A stretch of 64,000 nt of DNA from an uncultured Tenacibaculum sp. (GCF_947499065.1 NZ_CANMMT010000001.1:496001-560000), one strand, 5' to 3'. Shown: positions 44,317-53,980, numbered from the stretch's first letter. Made by a program: numbers and translations. Notes: a model not told the origin generated them from the letters alone.

Positions 44317-44973
44317 ATGAAAATTAGAAAAGTAATTTTAGGCTTTTGTATTCTTTTATTAAGCTCTTGTGTTGTAAAATCATTACATCCATTTTATACT
44401 CAAGATACAATCTCTTTTGATAAAAACTTTATTGGTGAATGGGAAGATTCTAAAAAAGGAATTTGGAAGGTTGTTTCATTCAGGAATGAAATATCTAAAA
44501 ACAACCCATATGAAAAGATGAAACCCGATGATAAAAAGCTTTATAACGAATATAAAGACAGTTATTATATTCAACGAAACTATAAAAATAAAGAGGTTAT
44601 ATTTATTGCAACTCCCTTTAAAATTAAAAATCAAAAGTTTTTAGATTTTATTCCTTTAGACCATCAAGATGATGTTGATAATCTATTAGAAAGTCATTCT
44701 ATTTACACACATAGTTTGGTAAAATATGATGTTAAAAAAAATGGAGAAATCGAAATACGTTGGTTAGATGAAGAAAAAGTAGGTCTACTTTTTAAGGATA
44801 AAAAAATTAAAATAAAGCACGAAACTGTTGGTTTAGCAAAAGATAAATATTTATTAACTGCGAGTTCTAACGAACTTCAAAAGTTTATAAAAAAATATAT
44901 GGGTTCTAATAACTCTAAAAAATGGAAAACATCAACAAAATTCACATTATCTAAACTAAATGGAAGACAATAG
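44317..44973 (+). CDS. Hypothetical lipoprotein of LytS/LytTR operon
   Basis: Protein of 218 residues with a lipobox LLLSSC (Cys at about residue 18) and a body of beta-type segments starting FIGEWEDSKKGIWKVV. Not assigned to a known function. The ATG at 44317 is preferred to an in-frame TTG three codons upstream. Its stop overlaps the histidine kinase gene by 14 bp, so it is probably linked to signal detection by that kinase, which is inference. Confidence 0.8.
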   Translation: MKIRKVILGFCILLLSSCVVKSLHPFYTQDTISFDKNFIGEWEDSKKGIWKVVSFRNEISKNNPYEKMKPDDKKLYNEYKDSYYIQRNYKNKEVIFIATPFKIKNQKFLDFIPLDHQDDVDNLLESHSIYTHSLVKYDVKKNGEIEIRWLDEEKVGLLFKDKKIKIKHETVGLAKDKYLLTASSNELQKFIKKYMGSNNSKKWKTSTKFTLSKLNGRQ

Positions 44974-46003
44974 ATCTTTTTTAAAAGGAACAATATTAAC
45001 TAACTTGGTTTTAAAAACCATTTTATGGTGTTGTTCCTTTTTAATTTTTTTATTTCTTTTTTCTAAGAGCTCTTCACCTTCAAAAATTGATTATATATAT
45101 ACTTCTTTTTTTATTATAAATCTATTTTTTCCTGTTTGTTTGAATTTATATTGGTTAGTTCCTACTTATTTAAAAAAAGAAAAATATCTTCTTTTTAGTC
45201 TTTTATTTATTTTAAACCTAATAATTTTTGCTGAATTAAATAGCTTTCTGTTTGAGCTATTTGTCAATACTTTTTTTAATGACTATTTCTTTATTTCTTA
45301 TCATAATACTCTAGAAGTATACTTTATATTTTTTGTGTTTTTTGTTTTAACAATACTTATGAAACTTGCTAAAAACTGGGTGTATTTAAATCAGTTAGAA
45401 AACAAAAAATTAAAGATTAAAAACCAACAAATAGAAAAACAATTACATTATTTAAAAGGTCAAATAAACCCACATTTTTTATTCAATTCACTGAATGTTT
45501 TATATGCTCTTTCTATTGAAAAAAAGCAAGAGGTTACAAATGCCATTTTACAATTATCAGAAATTTTAAGGTATGTTATTTATGATTTAGATTTAAAGAA
45601 AATTTCTATTCACAAAGAAGTCGAATTAATTAAAAACTACATTGAATTTGAGAAAAACAGACATGTTCCTAATTCAAATATTGAGTTTAATTATAGTATA
45701 AACGATAATCTTGAAATTTACCCTATGCTGTTATTACCCTTACTAGAAAACAGCTTTAAACATGGTTTAAAAAGTGGAGTTAGTAATCCTTATATTAATA
45801 TCAAGTTAAAGGCAACAAGTAAAAAATTAGATTTTCAAATTTCTAATAATTTTAAAGAAAAAATAAACTCTGATTTTAAAGGAATTGGTTTAAAAAATAT
45901 TCAAGAAAACTTAACTGTTGTTTATCCTGAAAAGTATCATTTATTAATTGAAAACAAGAGTACTGTTTTTACTGTAAATCTCACAATATATTTAGAAAAA
46001 TGA
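44960..46003 (+). CDS. LytS-type sensor histidine kinase
   Basis: Protein of 347 residues with four predicted N-terminal spans, a coiled coil (residues ~135-165) and the His_kinase domain with the phospho-acceptor motif LKGQINPHFLFNSLNVLYAL. A degenerate HATPase part follows (LLPLLENSFKHGL, GIGLKNIQENL). It has no HAMP or PAS domain. It overlaps the lipoprotein gene upstream and the LytTR regulator downstream by 4 bp. Confidence 0.93.
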   Translation: MEDNRSFLKGTILTNLVLKTILWCCSFLIFLFLFSKSSSPSKIDYIYTSFFIINLFFPVCLNLYWLVPTYLKKEKYLLFSLLFILNLIIFAELNSFLFELFVNTFFNDYFFISYHNTLEVYFIFFVFFVLTILMKLAKNWVYLNQLENKKLKIKNQQIEKQLHYLKGQINPHFLFNSLNVLYALSIEKKQEVTNAILQLSEILRYVIYDLDLKKISIHKEVELIKNYIEFEKNRHVPNSNIEFNYSINDNLEIYPMLLLPLLENSFKHGLKSGVSNPYINIKLKATSKKLDFQISNNFKEKINSDFKGIGLKNIQENLTVVYPEKYHLLIENKSTVFTVNLTIYLEK

Positions 46004-46671
46004 ATATCCGCTGTTTAATAATTGATGACGAGCCATCTTCTCAAAACGTATTAAAACTATTTATCAATAAAATAGAATATTTAGAATTAATACATATTTG
46101 TAATGATGCTTTAGAAGCTTTAGATTTTTTGAAAAGCAACGATATAGATTTACTTTTTTTAGATATAAATATGCCTCAACTTTCGGGAATTTCTTTTTAC
46201 AAATCGTTAAAAAACCCTCCAAAAGTTATTTTTACTACAGCCTATTCAGAATATGCACTTGACGGTTTTGAAGTTGATGCAATAGACTACCTATTAAAAC
46301 CTTTCTCCTTTGATCGTTTTTTAAAAGCTGTTTCTAAAATTAAAAACTTAAAAGATAATAGTATTGACTATATTATTATAAAATCTGAAAAAAAGCTACA
46401 TCAAATAAAAGTAAACGACATTTATTATATTGAAGGCTTAGGAGACTATATTAAAGTACATTTAAAAGATACTTTTTTAATAACATATAAAACCTTGAAA
46501 AAAATAACTGATTTGTTACCAAAATCATATTTTGTACAAGTACATAAATCGTATATTATTAATAAAAACAGACTTGATTATATAGAAGGAAATTTAGCGG
46601 TTATTAACTCGAAAAACATACCTCTAGGTCAAAAATACAAATCAACTTTTTTAAATAAATTAAAAGAATAA
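46000..46671 (+). CDS. LytTR-family response regulator
   Basis: Protein of 223 residues. Receiver: CLIIDDEPSSQNVLK, phospho-acceptor in LLFLDINMPQLSG, and YLLKPFSFDRF. The C-terminal LytTR DNA-binding domain has IYYIEGLGDYIKVHL and FVQVHKSYIINKNRLDYIEG. It is the partner of the LytS-type kinase; target genes are unknown. Confidence 0.95.
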   Translation: MNIRCLIIDDEPSSQNVLKLFINKIEYLELIHICNDALEALDFLKSNDIDLLFLDINMPQLSGISFYKSLKNPPKVIFTTAYSEYALDGFEVDAIDYLLKPFSFDRFLKAVSKIKNLKDNSIDYIIIKSEKKLHQIKVNDIYYIEGLGDYIKVHLKDTFLITYKTLKKITDLLPKSYFVQVHKSYIINKNRLDYIEGNLAVINSKNIPLGQKYKSTFLNKLKE

Positions 46672-46672
46672 C

Positions 46673-47215
46673 ATGGCAAAGTTTTATAACAAAATAAATT
46701 CTAGAATTCAGAAGTTTATAGAAGCACAAAAAGTCTTTTTTGTAGCTACGGCACCAAAAAATGGGCGCATTAATTTATCCCCAAAAGGAATGGACTCTTT
46801 CCGTGTACTAAACGAAAATAAAGTTGCTTGGTTAAGTGTAACAGGTAGTGGTAATGAAACCTCAGCACACTTACTAGAAGACAATAGAATTACTATTATG
46901 TTTTGTGCTTTAGAAGGAGCTCCTAATATTCTACGTTTATATGGAAAAGCTAAAGAAATTTTACCAGATGATACTGAATGGAACTCATTAATCTCATTAT
47001 TTCCAAAGCTTTCTGGAACGCGACAAATTTTTGATGTAACCATAGAAAGTGTTCAAACATCATGTGGTATGTCTATTCCTTTTTATGAATATAAAGAGGA
47101 GAGAAATCAGTTACTAGATTGGGCAGAGGAAAAAGGTGAAAACGGTATTGAACAATACTGGAAAAACCGCAACCAAGTAAGTATAGATGGTTTAAACACG
47201 AAGTTTAAAGAGTAA
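46673..47215 (+). CDS. Pyridoxamine 5'-phosphate oxidase family protein
   Basis: Protein of 180 residues, a split-barrel FMN-binding fold: FFVATAPKNGRINLSPKGMDSFRVL and RITIMFCALEGAPNILRLYGKA. This family contains flavin- or F420-type reductases; the true substrate is not known, and the classical PdxH residues are not evident. It starts 1 bp after the LytTR stop, so it could be co-transcribed. Confidence 0.9.
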   Translation: MAKFYNKINSRIQKFIEAQKVFFVATAPKNGRINLSPKGMDSFRVLNENKVAWLSVTGSGNETSAHLLEDNRITIMFCALEGAPNILRLYGKAKEILPDDTEWNSLISLFPKLSGTRQIFDVTIESVQTSCGMSIPFYEYKEERNQLLDWAEEKGENGIEQYWKNRNQVSIDGLNTKFKE

Positions 47216-47319
47216 GCATAACATAAATCGCACTTTTTCACAATTTACTTCAAACCCTGATAAAAATCATATTTTAAGTAAACACATACAACTACTTTTG
47301 GGGTATTAAAGTAAATAAA

Positions 47320-47457
47320 ATGATACAATTTTTTAATACTCCTTTAGTTTCTTGGACAAACGGCACAATTATGATTGCAATATTTGGAGTTGTTTGTGTA
47401 GGATTAATTACTACTCTCTTAATTCTCGTAAATGGTGGTGAGAAAAAAAAGAAGTAG
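47320..47457 (+). CDS. 45-residue single-span membrane protein
   Basis: The frame has a short N-terminus, one strong span (GTIMIAIFGVVCVGLITTLLILV) and a KKKK tail, so the C-terminus should be cytoplasmic. It has the size and shape of small membrane proteins widespread in flavobacteria. Function unknown. A terminator hairpin follows 37 bp later. Confidence 0.6.
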   Translation: MIQFFNTPLVSWTNGTIMIAIFGVVCVGLITTLLILVNGGEKKKK

Positions 47458-47493
47458 TTACGGGTTGTATTTTTAGTTTTTAATAGTTGATTT

Positions 47494-47548
47494 AGAAGAA
47501 GTGCTCGTTTTTGATGTGTTGGTGGTTTAACTCAAGAGCACTTCTTCT
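47494..47548. terminator. Bidirectional hairpin between convergent genes
   Basis: AGAAGAAGTGCTC (47494-47506) is a perfect complement of GAGCACTTCTTCT (47536-47548), with a 29-nt loop, just before the stop of the minus-strand dehydrogenase. Confidence 0.65.
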
Positions 47549-47550
47549 TA

Positions 47551-48729
47551 CTATTTAAAGGCATTTAATCCTGTAATATCTAAACCTGTAATTAGCAAAT
47601 GAACATCGTGGGTTCCTTCATAAGTAATTACACTTTCTAAGTTCATTGAATGTCTCATAATAGAATATTCACCTGAAATTCCCATAGCTCCTAAAACTTG
47701 TCTTGCTTCTCTAGCTATTTGTAAAGCCATTTCTACATTATTTCGTTTTGCCATTGATATTTGAGCAGAAGTAGCACGTCCTTCATTTTTTAAAACTCCT
47801 AATCTCCATGTTAGCAATTGTGCTTTGGTTATTTCGGTAATCATCTCAGCCAATTTCTTTTGTTGTAATTGAAACTGTCCAATTGGCTTACCAAACTGAG
47901 TACGCTCTTTAGCATAACGTAAAGCGGTATCATAACAATCCATTGCAGCGCCTATAGCACCCCAAGCAATTCCGTAACGAGCAGAATCTAAACACAATAA
48001 TGGTGCACCTAAACCAGATTTGTTGGGTAATAAATTTTCTTTAGGGACCTTAACATTATCAAAAATAAGCTCTCCAGTAATAGAAGCTCTTAGTGACCAT
48101 TTATTATGAGTTTCAGGAGTTGAAAAACCTTCCATTCCTCTTTCTACAATCAAACCATGAATGCGTCCTTCTTCATTTTTTGCCCAAACTACAGCAACAT
48201 CACAAATAGGGGCATTAGAAATCCACATTTTAGCACCATTTAATAAATAATGGTCGCCCATATCTTTAAATTTGGTTTCCATTCCTCCTGGATTCGATCC
48301 ATGGTTAGGTTCAGTTAATCCAAAACTTCCCATCCATTCACCAGATGCTAATTTTGGTAAATATTTTTGACGTTGCGTTTCCGTTCCATAATTAAAAATA
48401 GGTCCCATTACTAAAGAAGATTGAACTGAGGCTGTGGATCTAATACCACTATCACCACGTTCTAATTCTTGCATAATTAACCCATAAGAAATTTGATCTA
48501 ATCCTGCTCCTCCATATTCTTCAGGTATATACGAACCAAAAGCTCCAACTTCAGCTAATCCACTAATTAATTGAGTTGGAAAAGTTGCGTTTTGCGCAGC
48601 ATCTTCAATAATTGGAGATAAATTTTTCTTTACCCATTCACGGGCAGTATCACGAACAAGTTTATGTTCATCTGTTAACAAATCATCAGCTTGATAATAA
48701 TCAGGTGCTTGAAATAAATCTGGTTTCAT
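47551..48729 (-). CDS. Acyl-CoA dehydrogenase, glutaryl-CoA dehydrogenase type
   Basis: FAD enzyme of 392 residues. The segment SGIRSTASVQSSLVMGPIFNYG is typical of glutaryl-CoA dehydrogenase, which oxidises and decarboxylates glutaryl-CoA in Lys/Trp breakdown. FGLTEPNHGSNPGGMETKF binds FAD and VITYEGTHDVHLLITG holds the catalytic Glu. The substrate assignment rests on these motifs. Monocistronic. Confidence 0.9.
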   Translation of the reverse strand: MKPDLFQAPDYYQADDLLTDEHKLVRDTAREWVKKNLSPIIEDAAQNATFPTQLISGLAEVGAFGSYIPEEYGGAGLDQISYGLIMQELERGDSGIRSTASVQSSLVMGPIFNYGTETQRQKYLPKLASGEWMGSFGLTEPNHGSNPGGMETKFKDMGDHYLLNGAKMWISNAPICDVAVVWAKNEEGRIHGLIVERGMEGFSTPETHNKWSLRASITGELIFDNVKVPKENLLPNKSGLGAPLLCLDSARYGIAWGAIGAAMDCYDTALRYAKERTQFGKPIGQFQLQQKKLAEMITEITKAQLLTWRLGVLKNEGRATSAQISMAKRNNVEMALQIAREARQVLGAMGISGEYSIMRHSMNLESVITYEGTHDVHLLITGLDITGLNAFK

Positions 48730-48855
48730 AAGTTTTTTTTAACGTTAAATACTGATTTTGTATGTGTTGATGATTGATAAATTAATTATCCTAGTTTTAT
48801 TTAATAGTATAGACTCAAAAATACTCAAAAAAATGGTTATTAGTATAGGTTTACG

Positions 48856-48863
48856 TATGTTTG
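48856..48863 (+). promoter_or_regulatory. -7 promoter element of rnpA
   Basis: TATGTTTG ends 6 bp before the rnpA ATG, so the predicted transcription start is at or next to the start codon (leaderless mRNA). Confidence 0.55.
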
Positions 48864-48869
48864 TATTAG

Positions 48870-49253
48870 ATGAGATTTACATTAGGACAGCAAGAACGAT
48901 TAAAGAGTAAAAAGTTATTAGGGAAACTTTATGAAGAGGGAAAAGCGATAAAAGTATTTCCTCTTAGAATGGTATACATACAAACGGAACATACTTCAAA
49001 ATTTCCCGCTCAAGTAGGTGTATCGGTTCCTAAAAGAAACTTTAAAAAAGCTGTTGACAGAAATCGAATAAAACGCTTATTAAGAGAGATTTACCGAAAA
49101 GAAAAACATACCGTTTACAACGGAATAGATAAGCCTTATGTGTTTATGATTTCTTATATTGCAAGAGATGAATGGAAATATGCCGATATTGAGCATAAAA
49201 TGAAGAAGTTATTAACGCTTTTTACAGAAGAAATTACCAAAGATGAAAAATAA
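48870..49253 (+). CDS. rnpA: Ribonuclease P protein component
   Basis: Protein subunit of RNase P, which matures tRNA 5' ends. It has 127 residues, including the RNR signature KKAVDRNRIKRLLREIYR and the central-cleft strand PAQVGVSVPKRNFK. The rpmH gene often next to rnpA is not here. The stop overlaps the S41 protease gene by 11 bp, the usual flavobacterial order. Confidence 0.96.
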   Translation: MRFTLGQQERLKSKKLLGKLYEEGKAIKVFPLRMVYIQTEHTSKFPAQVGVSVPKRNFKKAVDRNRIKRLLREIYRKEKHTVYNGIDKPYVFMISYIARDEWKYADIEHKMKKLLTLFTEEITKDEK

Positions 49254-50868
49254 AAAAATACTTTTTTTTGGTTCCCTAATTGTTATTTCATTTTTATTCT
49301 CGTTTCAGTCTCGCTTTTTTGAGATTGCTAAGCAAATAGAAATTTACAACAATTTGTTTAAGGAATTAAACATCAATTATATTGATGAAATTAACCCTGG
49401 TGATTTAACCGATAAGGCTATTAAAAACACCTTAAAAAACTTAGACCCTTATACTAATTTTTACAACGAACAAGATGTAGAAGATGCTCGTATTCGTAGA
49501 GAAGGAGAATATGGAGGTATTGGCGTTTCTACTTTTTACACAAAACAAGGAATTGTAATTGCTGAAGTATATAAAGGTTTTTCGGCAGACAAAGCAGGTA
49601 TGAAAGCTGGAGACATTATTACTGGTGTCAATGGTCAAAAATTAGCTGATTTAGAAAAAAGTCAATATTCACAACTGTTGAAAGGAACACCAGACAAAGA
49701 ACTTTCATTAATTGTTAGTAGAAATAATAAAAATCAAACAGTTAATTTAAAATTAGATAAAGTTATTGTAAATCCTGTTCCTTTTTATGACATGATTGAT
49801 GAGGAAACAGGCTACATTATTTTAACCAGATTTACAAATCAAAAAGCTACACAAGGAGTTAAAGAAGCTTTTAATGAGTTAAAAGATAGAGGAATGAAAA
49901 AACTAGTTTTTGACTTGCGTAGTAATCCTGGAGGTTCATTATTTGATGCAGTAAACATTACAAATTTATTTATTCCAAAAGGTTTAAAAGTTGTAGATAC
50001 TCGTGGAAAAATTAAGAAAAACAGTAGAACTTATAAAACTAGTAGAGAGCCTTTAGATGCACAAATCCCAATCGTTGTTTTAATTAACGATCGTTCTGCG
50101 TCTGCTTCAGAAATTGTATCAGGAGCATTACAAGATTATGATCGTGCTGTAATTATGGGAGAACGTTCATTTGGTAAAGGTTTAGTACAACGTTATTTTA
50201 CCTTGAATTATGGAACTCAAATGAAAGCAACTATTTCTAAATACTATACTCCTAGTGGTCGTTGTATACAGGAATTAGATTATGCTAATAGAGATTCAAA
50301 AACAGGAAAAGTTCCAAAATTTTCCGACGGTCCTGTAAATACATTTACTACAAAAAATGGGCGTAAAGTATACGATGGTGGTGGAGTAACTCCAGATATT
50401 CGCATCGATATATCTGAAAAATCTGAGGAAACAAACAAACTTTTAAAATCGAAAGCTATATTTAATTTCGTGACAGATTTCACTTATAAAAATCCTAGTT
50501 TCTCTACAGAAAACTACACTTTTAAATCGGCAGATTTTAATACCTTTAAAAACTATTTACTTATACAAGACACCGCTTTTGTAACAAAGAGTGAAAAACT
50601 TTTCAAAAAAGCTTATTCATCAGTAAAAAATGAAGAGAAACTTTCATCTGAATACAATGCTATTCTTAAAAAATTAAAAAAGGAGAAAGTTCAAAAAATC
50701 GCTGTAAACGAAGATATTATATCTAATAAGATTCAAAATGAAATAGTAAAGAGATACACCTATCAGGAAGGAATGTTTAAGCACCAACTTAACAATGACC
50801 CTACTATCAAAAATGCAGTTAATTTGTTAAAAAACCAGCAAAAATATAGCGGTATTTTAACCAAATAA
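49243..50868 (+). CDS. S41-family C-terminal processing protease
   Basis: Protein of 541 residues. An N-terminal hydrophobic segment (ILFFGSLIVISFLFSF) anchors or exports it. A PDZ domain follows (about 85-170: YGGIGVSTF, SADKAGMKAGDIITGVNG), then the S41 core with FDLRSNPGGSL, the Ser in DRSASASEIVSGALQDYDRA and the Lys in GERSFGKGLVQ. It is a CtpA-like periplasmic protease; substrates are unknown. Coupled to rnpA by overlap. Confidence 0.95.
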   Translation: MKNKKILFFGSLIVISFLFSFQSRFFEIAKQIEIYNNLFKELNINYIDEINPGDLTDKAIKNTLKNLDPYTNFYNEQDVEDARIRREGEYGGIGVSTFYTKQGIVIAEVYKGFSADKAGMKAGDIITGVNGQKLADLEKSQYSQLLKGTPDKELSLIVSRNNKNQTVNLKLDKVIVNPVPFYDMIDEETGYIILTRFTNQKATQGVKEAFNELKDRGMKKLVFDLRSNPGGSLFDAVNITNLFIPKGLKVVDTRGKIKKNSRTYKTSREPLDAQIPIVVLINDRSASASEIVSGALQDYDRAVIMGERSFGKGLVQRYFTLNYGTQMKATISKYYTPSGRCIQELDYANRDSKTGKVPKFSDGPVNTFTTKNGRKVYDGGGVTPDIRIDISEKSEETNKLLKSKAIFNFVTDFTYKNPSFSTENYTFKSADFNTFKNYLLIQDTAFVTKSEKLFKKAYSSVKNEEKLSSEYNAILKKLKKEKVQKIAVNEDIISNKIQNEIVKRYTYQEGMFKHQLNNDPTIKNAVNLLKNQQKYSGILTK

Positions 50869-50886
50869 TATGCATTACATAATTTG

Positions 50887-50894
50887 TATCTTTG
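50887..50894 (+). promoter_or_regulatory. -7 promoter element of DUF6909 gene
   Basis: TATCTTTG matches TAnnTTTG 16 bp before the ATG at 50911. It decides the start, because an upstream in-frame TTG at 50884 would lie within the promoter. Confidence 0.65.
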
Positions 50895-50910
50895 CCTTTT
50901 AAAAAAATAT

Positions 50911-52590
50911 ATGTCAAAACCTAATCATAAAGAACGTACCAGAGCTCAAGAATCTACAAATGCCATAGAAAAGTTATACATTTCAATGCGTCATTTATTT
51001 AGTCGTGGATTTTATAAGCCAATGGGAGTTTCTGGAGAAACGTTACGTAAATCCTTATTACAATTACGTCCTGAAATTTATGGATCAATCGCTGAAAACA
51101 AAACTGAATTAAATGGTTTGGTTTATATTATTGAGCGATTACCTGAAGGTATTGAAGAATGTCAATACATCTACTTAACTGCAGATGAAGGATATAGAAA
51201 TTCAAAATTCAAAGCAATAGTTCCTCCAAAGAGAAGAAGAAATTGTTATCGTATTGACAAGGACCAAATGAATATTGAAATTACTCGTGGTCGCTCTGAA
51301 ATTTATGATATACTTACACATCTTACCTTTTTATTTATTGAATCTCATAAGATAAAAGACCGTGTAATTATTAATAACGGTGAAAGTTTTATTAGAGAAT
51401 GGCTTCAATTAGAAGACATTGTTTTAAATAACAAAACACTTACCGATGAAGAAAAAGATGTAATTGTTGTGCATCTAGGAAACATCTTAGGTAGAACTTA
51501 CGACGAGGTATATGATGTTTATAATACTTTTTCTACAGAAGAAAACCCTAATAGATTTTTCCATTTAATTTACTGGTTAGGAAAACTAGCTATTAACGAA
51601 GAATTATACGAACAAAAACGTTCGGTAAAATTCAGTTCAGTATTAATTGAAGAAATAGGACACCACTTTTATGGAGAAATTTGGGCAAACAGCATCAAAA
51701 AAGTTCTAGTAGATAATGATTTATTAAAGCGTCCTATTCATATTATTAGTGCAAACATGCACAGTGTTATGAATAGTATTTATGCTCAAAATGCCTTACC
51801 TGATGAAGTTAAAAAACATAAAGGTTTTGAGCTTTTTGAAGTATTAAGTAATGCTAACAGTCAACCATTACAAAAAGCAGTTAAAAACTATGCTTCAGAA
51901 AATGGGTTGATATACATTAAAGATACATCTGGAACAAACATTAATGTTCAAGTTATTGATACTGAAAAAATAAACTTTGACACGACTTCTTTTGAAAAGA
52001 AGAACTCTGTTGGAGAGAAACCAGTAATCATTGTAATGGATTATGCATTTGGAGAGCAAGCATATGAAACAATGGACGAGTTATTAAAACCATATAAAAT
52101 AGGAGATAAATCTGTTCATTTAGATGTAGTTTCTGTTTCTATAATGGGTAAAGCTGGTATTTTAGAAGGAGGTAAAGGAGACATTATGATTCCTTCTTCT
52201 CATATTTTTGAAGGTACTGCCGACAATTATCCTTTCAAAAACGAATTAACCAAAGAAGATTTAGAAGGATTTGGAGTACAAGTATTTGATGGAGCTATGG
52301 TAAGTGTACTAGGAACATCATTACAAAACAAAGACTTGTTAAAATTCTTCCACGATTCTACATGGAATGTAATTGGATTAGAAATGGAAGGAGCTCACTA
52401 TCAAAAAGCAATCCAATCGGCTTCAAAAATTAGAGGAAACGTTAGAGAAGATATCAAAGTAAGATATGCATATTATGCTTCGGATAATCCATTAGAAACT
52501 GGTGCAACACTAGCTTCGGGTGGTTTAGGAATGAGCGGAGTAACACCAACATATGCAATTACACAAAAAATATTAGAACAAATATTTTAA
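50911..52590 (+). CDS. DUF6909-family protein with nucleoside-phosphorylase-like C-terminus
   Basis: Protein of 559 residues, highly conserved in flavobacteria. The N-terminal two thirds (TNAIEKLYISMRHLFSRGFYKPMGVSGETLRKSLL, YEILTHLTFLFIESHKI-like region) match DUF6909 as I recall it. The last ~190 residues resemble the purine nucleoside phosphorylase/nucleosidase fold: IIVMDYAFGEQAY, VSIMGKAGILEGGKGDIMIPSSH and IGLEMEGAHYQKAI, whose Glu-Met-Glu motif is typical of that superfamily. AMP nucleosidase-like activity is possible but unproven. Its own promoter and terminator surround it. Confidence 0.78.
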   Translation: MSKPNHKERTRAQESTNAIEKLYISMRHLFSRGFYKPMGVSGETLRKSLLQLRPEIYGSIAENKTELNGLVYIIERLPEGIEECQYIYLTADEGYRNSKFKAIVPPKRRRNCYRIDKDQMNIEITRGRSEIYDILTHLTFLFIESHKIKDRVIINNGESFIREWLQLEDIVLNNKTLTDEEKDVIVVHLGNILGRTYDEVYDVYNTFSTEENPNRFFHLIYWLGKLAINEELYEQKRSVKFSSVLIEEIGHHFYGEIWANSIKKVLVDNDLLKRPIHIISANMHSVMNSIYAQNALPDEVKKHKGFELFEVLSNANSQPLQKAVKNYASENGLIYIKDTSGTNINVQVIDTEKINFDTTSFEKKNSVGEKPVIIVMDYAFGEQAYETMDELLKPYKIGDKSVHLDVVSVSIMGKAGILEGGKGDIMIPSSHIFEGTADNYPFKNELTKEDLEGFGVQVFDGAMVSVLGTSLQNKDLLKFFHDSTWNVIGLEMEGAHYQKAIQSASKIRGNVREDIKVRYAYYASDNPLETGATLASGGLGMSGVTPTYAITQKILEQIF

Positions 52591-52596
52591 ACAATT

Positions 52597-52627
52597 AAAA
52601 GGCTATTTTTTCAAATAGCCTTTTTTC
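52597..52627 (+). terminator. Intrinsic terminator after DUF6909 gene
   Basis: AAAAGGCTATTT pairs with AAATAGCCTTTT over a 4-nt loop, with a T-run. Confidence 0.88.
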
Positions 52628-52633
52628 TTATTC

Positions 52634-52641
52634 TATATTTG
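52634..52641 (+). promoter_or_regulatory. -7 promoter element of purD
   Basis: TATATTTG fits TAnnTTTG, 25 bp before the ATG. Confidence 0.65.
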
Positions 52642-52666
52642 CAACAACAACACAACAACACATAAA

Positions 52667-53941
52667 ATGAACATTCTAATTTTAGGATCAGGTGGTAGAG
52701 AGCACGCCTTTGCAAAGAAGCTTTCTGAAAGTAATAAAATTCAAAACTTATTTGTAGCACCTGGTAATGCAGGAACAGACTCAATAGCTACAAATATTAA
52801 TATCAATCCAACCAATTTTCAGCAAGTAAAAGAAACAGTATTACAACACAATATTAATATGGTTGTGGTAGGTCCAGAAGCGCCATTAGTAGCAGGTGTT
52901 CATGATTTCTTCTTAGCTGATGATGATTTAAAAAACATCCCTGTAATTGGTCCTAAAAAAGACGGAGCCTTATTAGAAGGAAGTAAAGACTTCTCAAAAC
53001 AATTCATGATTAAGCATAATGTTCCAACTGCTAAATATGAATCGTTTACAAGTGATACTTTGGCGCAAGGAAAAAGCTTTTTAGAAACCTTAACACCTCC
53101 TTATGTACTGAAAGCTGATGGTTTAGCTGCTGGTAAAGGTGTTTTAATTTTAAACGATTTAGAAGAAGCAAAATCGGAACTTGAAGAAATGCTTTCAAAT
53201 CAAAAATTTGGAGAAGCATCATCAACAGTAGTTATTGAAGAGTTTTTAAAAGGAATAGAACTTTCTGTATTTGTGTTAACAGATGGTAAGAGTTATAAAA
53301 TATTACCTTCTGCAAAAGACTATAAAAGAATTGGAGAAGGAGACACAGGTTTAAATACAGGCGGAATGGGTGCTATTTCCCCAGTTCCTTTTGCTACTGA
53401 TGATTTCCTTCAAAAAGTAGAAGAACTAGTCGTAAAACCAACAATAAATGGTTTACAGAAAGAAGGAATAGATTATCGAGGATTTATTTTTATTGGATTA
53501 ATGAACGATAATGGAAATCCTTCAGTAGTTGAATACAATGTTCGTATGGGGGATCCAGAAACAGAAGTAGTTTTACCAAGAATAGAATCGGATTTAGTCG
53601 ATTTATTTGAAGGAGTTGCTAATCAGACTTTAAATGAGAAATCATACGAAGTAACACCGCAAACTGCAACTACAGTAATGCTAGTTTCTGGTGGATATCC
53701 AGAAGCTTACGAAAAAGGAAAAACTATTACAGGTTTTGATACTATTGATGATTCAATTGTTTTTCATGCTGGAACAACTGTAAAAGATGGAGAAGTAGTA
53801 ACAAATGGAGGAAGAGTAATGGCAATTACCTCTTTTGGTGATTCTATTGAAGATGCTCTAAAAAAATCATATAAGAATATTGATAAAATAACTTTCGATA
53901 AAATTAATTATCGAAAAGATATTGGATTTGATTTAGTATAA
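52667..53941 (+). CDS. purD: Phosphoribosylamine-glycine ligase
   Basis: Second step of purine synthesis, joining glycine to phosphoribosylamine with ATP. ATP-grasp enzyme of 424 residues: N-terminal ILGSGGREHAFAKKL and VVGPEAPLVAGVHD, ATP-grasp LKADGLAAGKGVLI, GDTGLNTGGMGAISP and EYNVRMGDPETEVVLPR. Monocistronic here, with its own promoter and terminator. Confidence 0.98.
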   Translation: MNILILGSGGREHAFAKKLSESNKIQNLFVAPGNAGTDSIATNININPTNFQQVKETVLQHNINMVVVGPEAPLVAGVHDFFLADDDLKNIPVIGPKKDGALLEGSKDFSKQFMIKHNVPTAKYESFTSDTLAQGKSFLETLTPPYVLKADGLAAGKGVLILNDLEEAKSELEEMLSNQKFGEASSTVVIEEFLKGIELSVFVLTDGKSYKILPSAKDYKRIGEGDTGLNTGGMGAISPVPFATDDFLQKVEELVVKPTINGLQKEGIDYRGFIFIGLMNDNGNPSVVEYNVRMGDPETEVVLPRIESDLVDLFEGVANQTLNEKSYEVTPQTATTVMLVSGGYPEAYEKGKTITGFDTIDDSIVFHAGTTVKDGEVVTNGGRVMAITSFGDSIEDALKKSYKNIDKITFDKINYRKDIGFDLV

Positions 53942-53944
53942 ATA

Positions 53945-53980
53945 AAAAAGAAGGAGTTGAAAAATCAACTCCTTCTTTTT
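53945..53980. terminator. Bidirectional terminator between purD and sensor kinase
   Basis: AGAAGGAGTTGA pairs with TCAACTCCTTCT over a 4-nt loop, with A-run and T-run. The T-run of one side reaches the stop of the minus-strand kinase. Confidence 0.9.
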
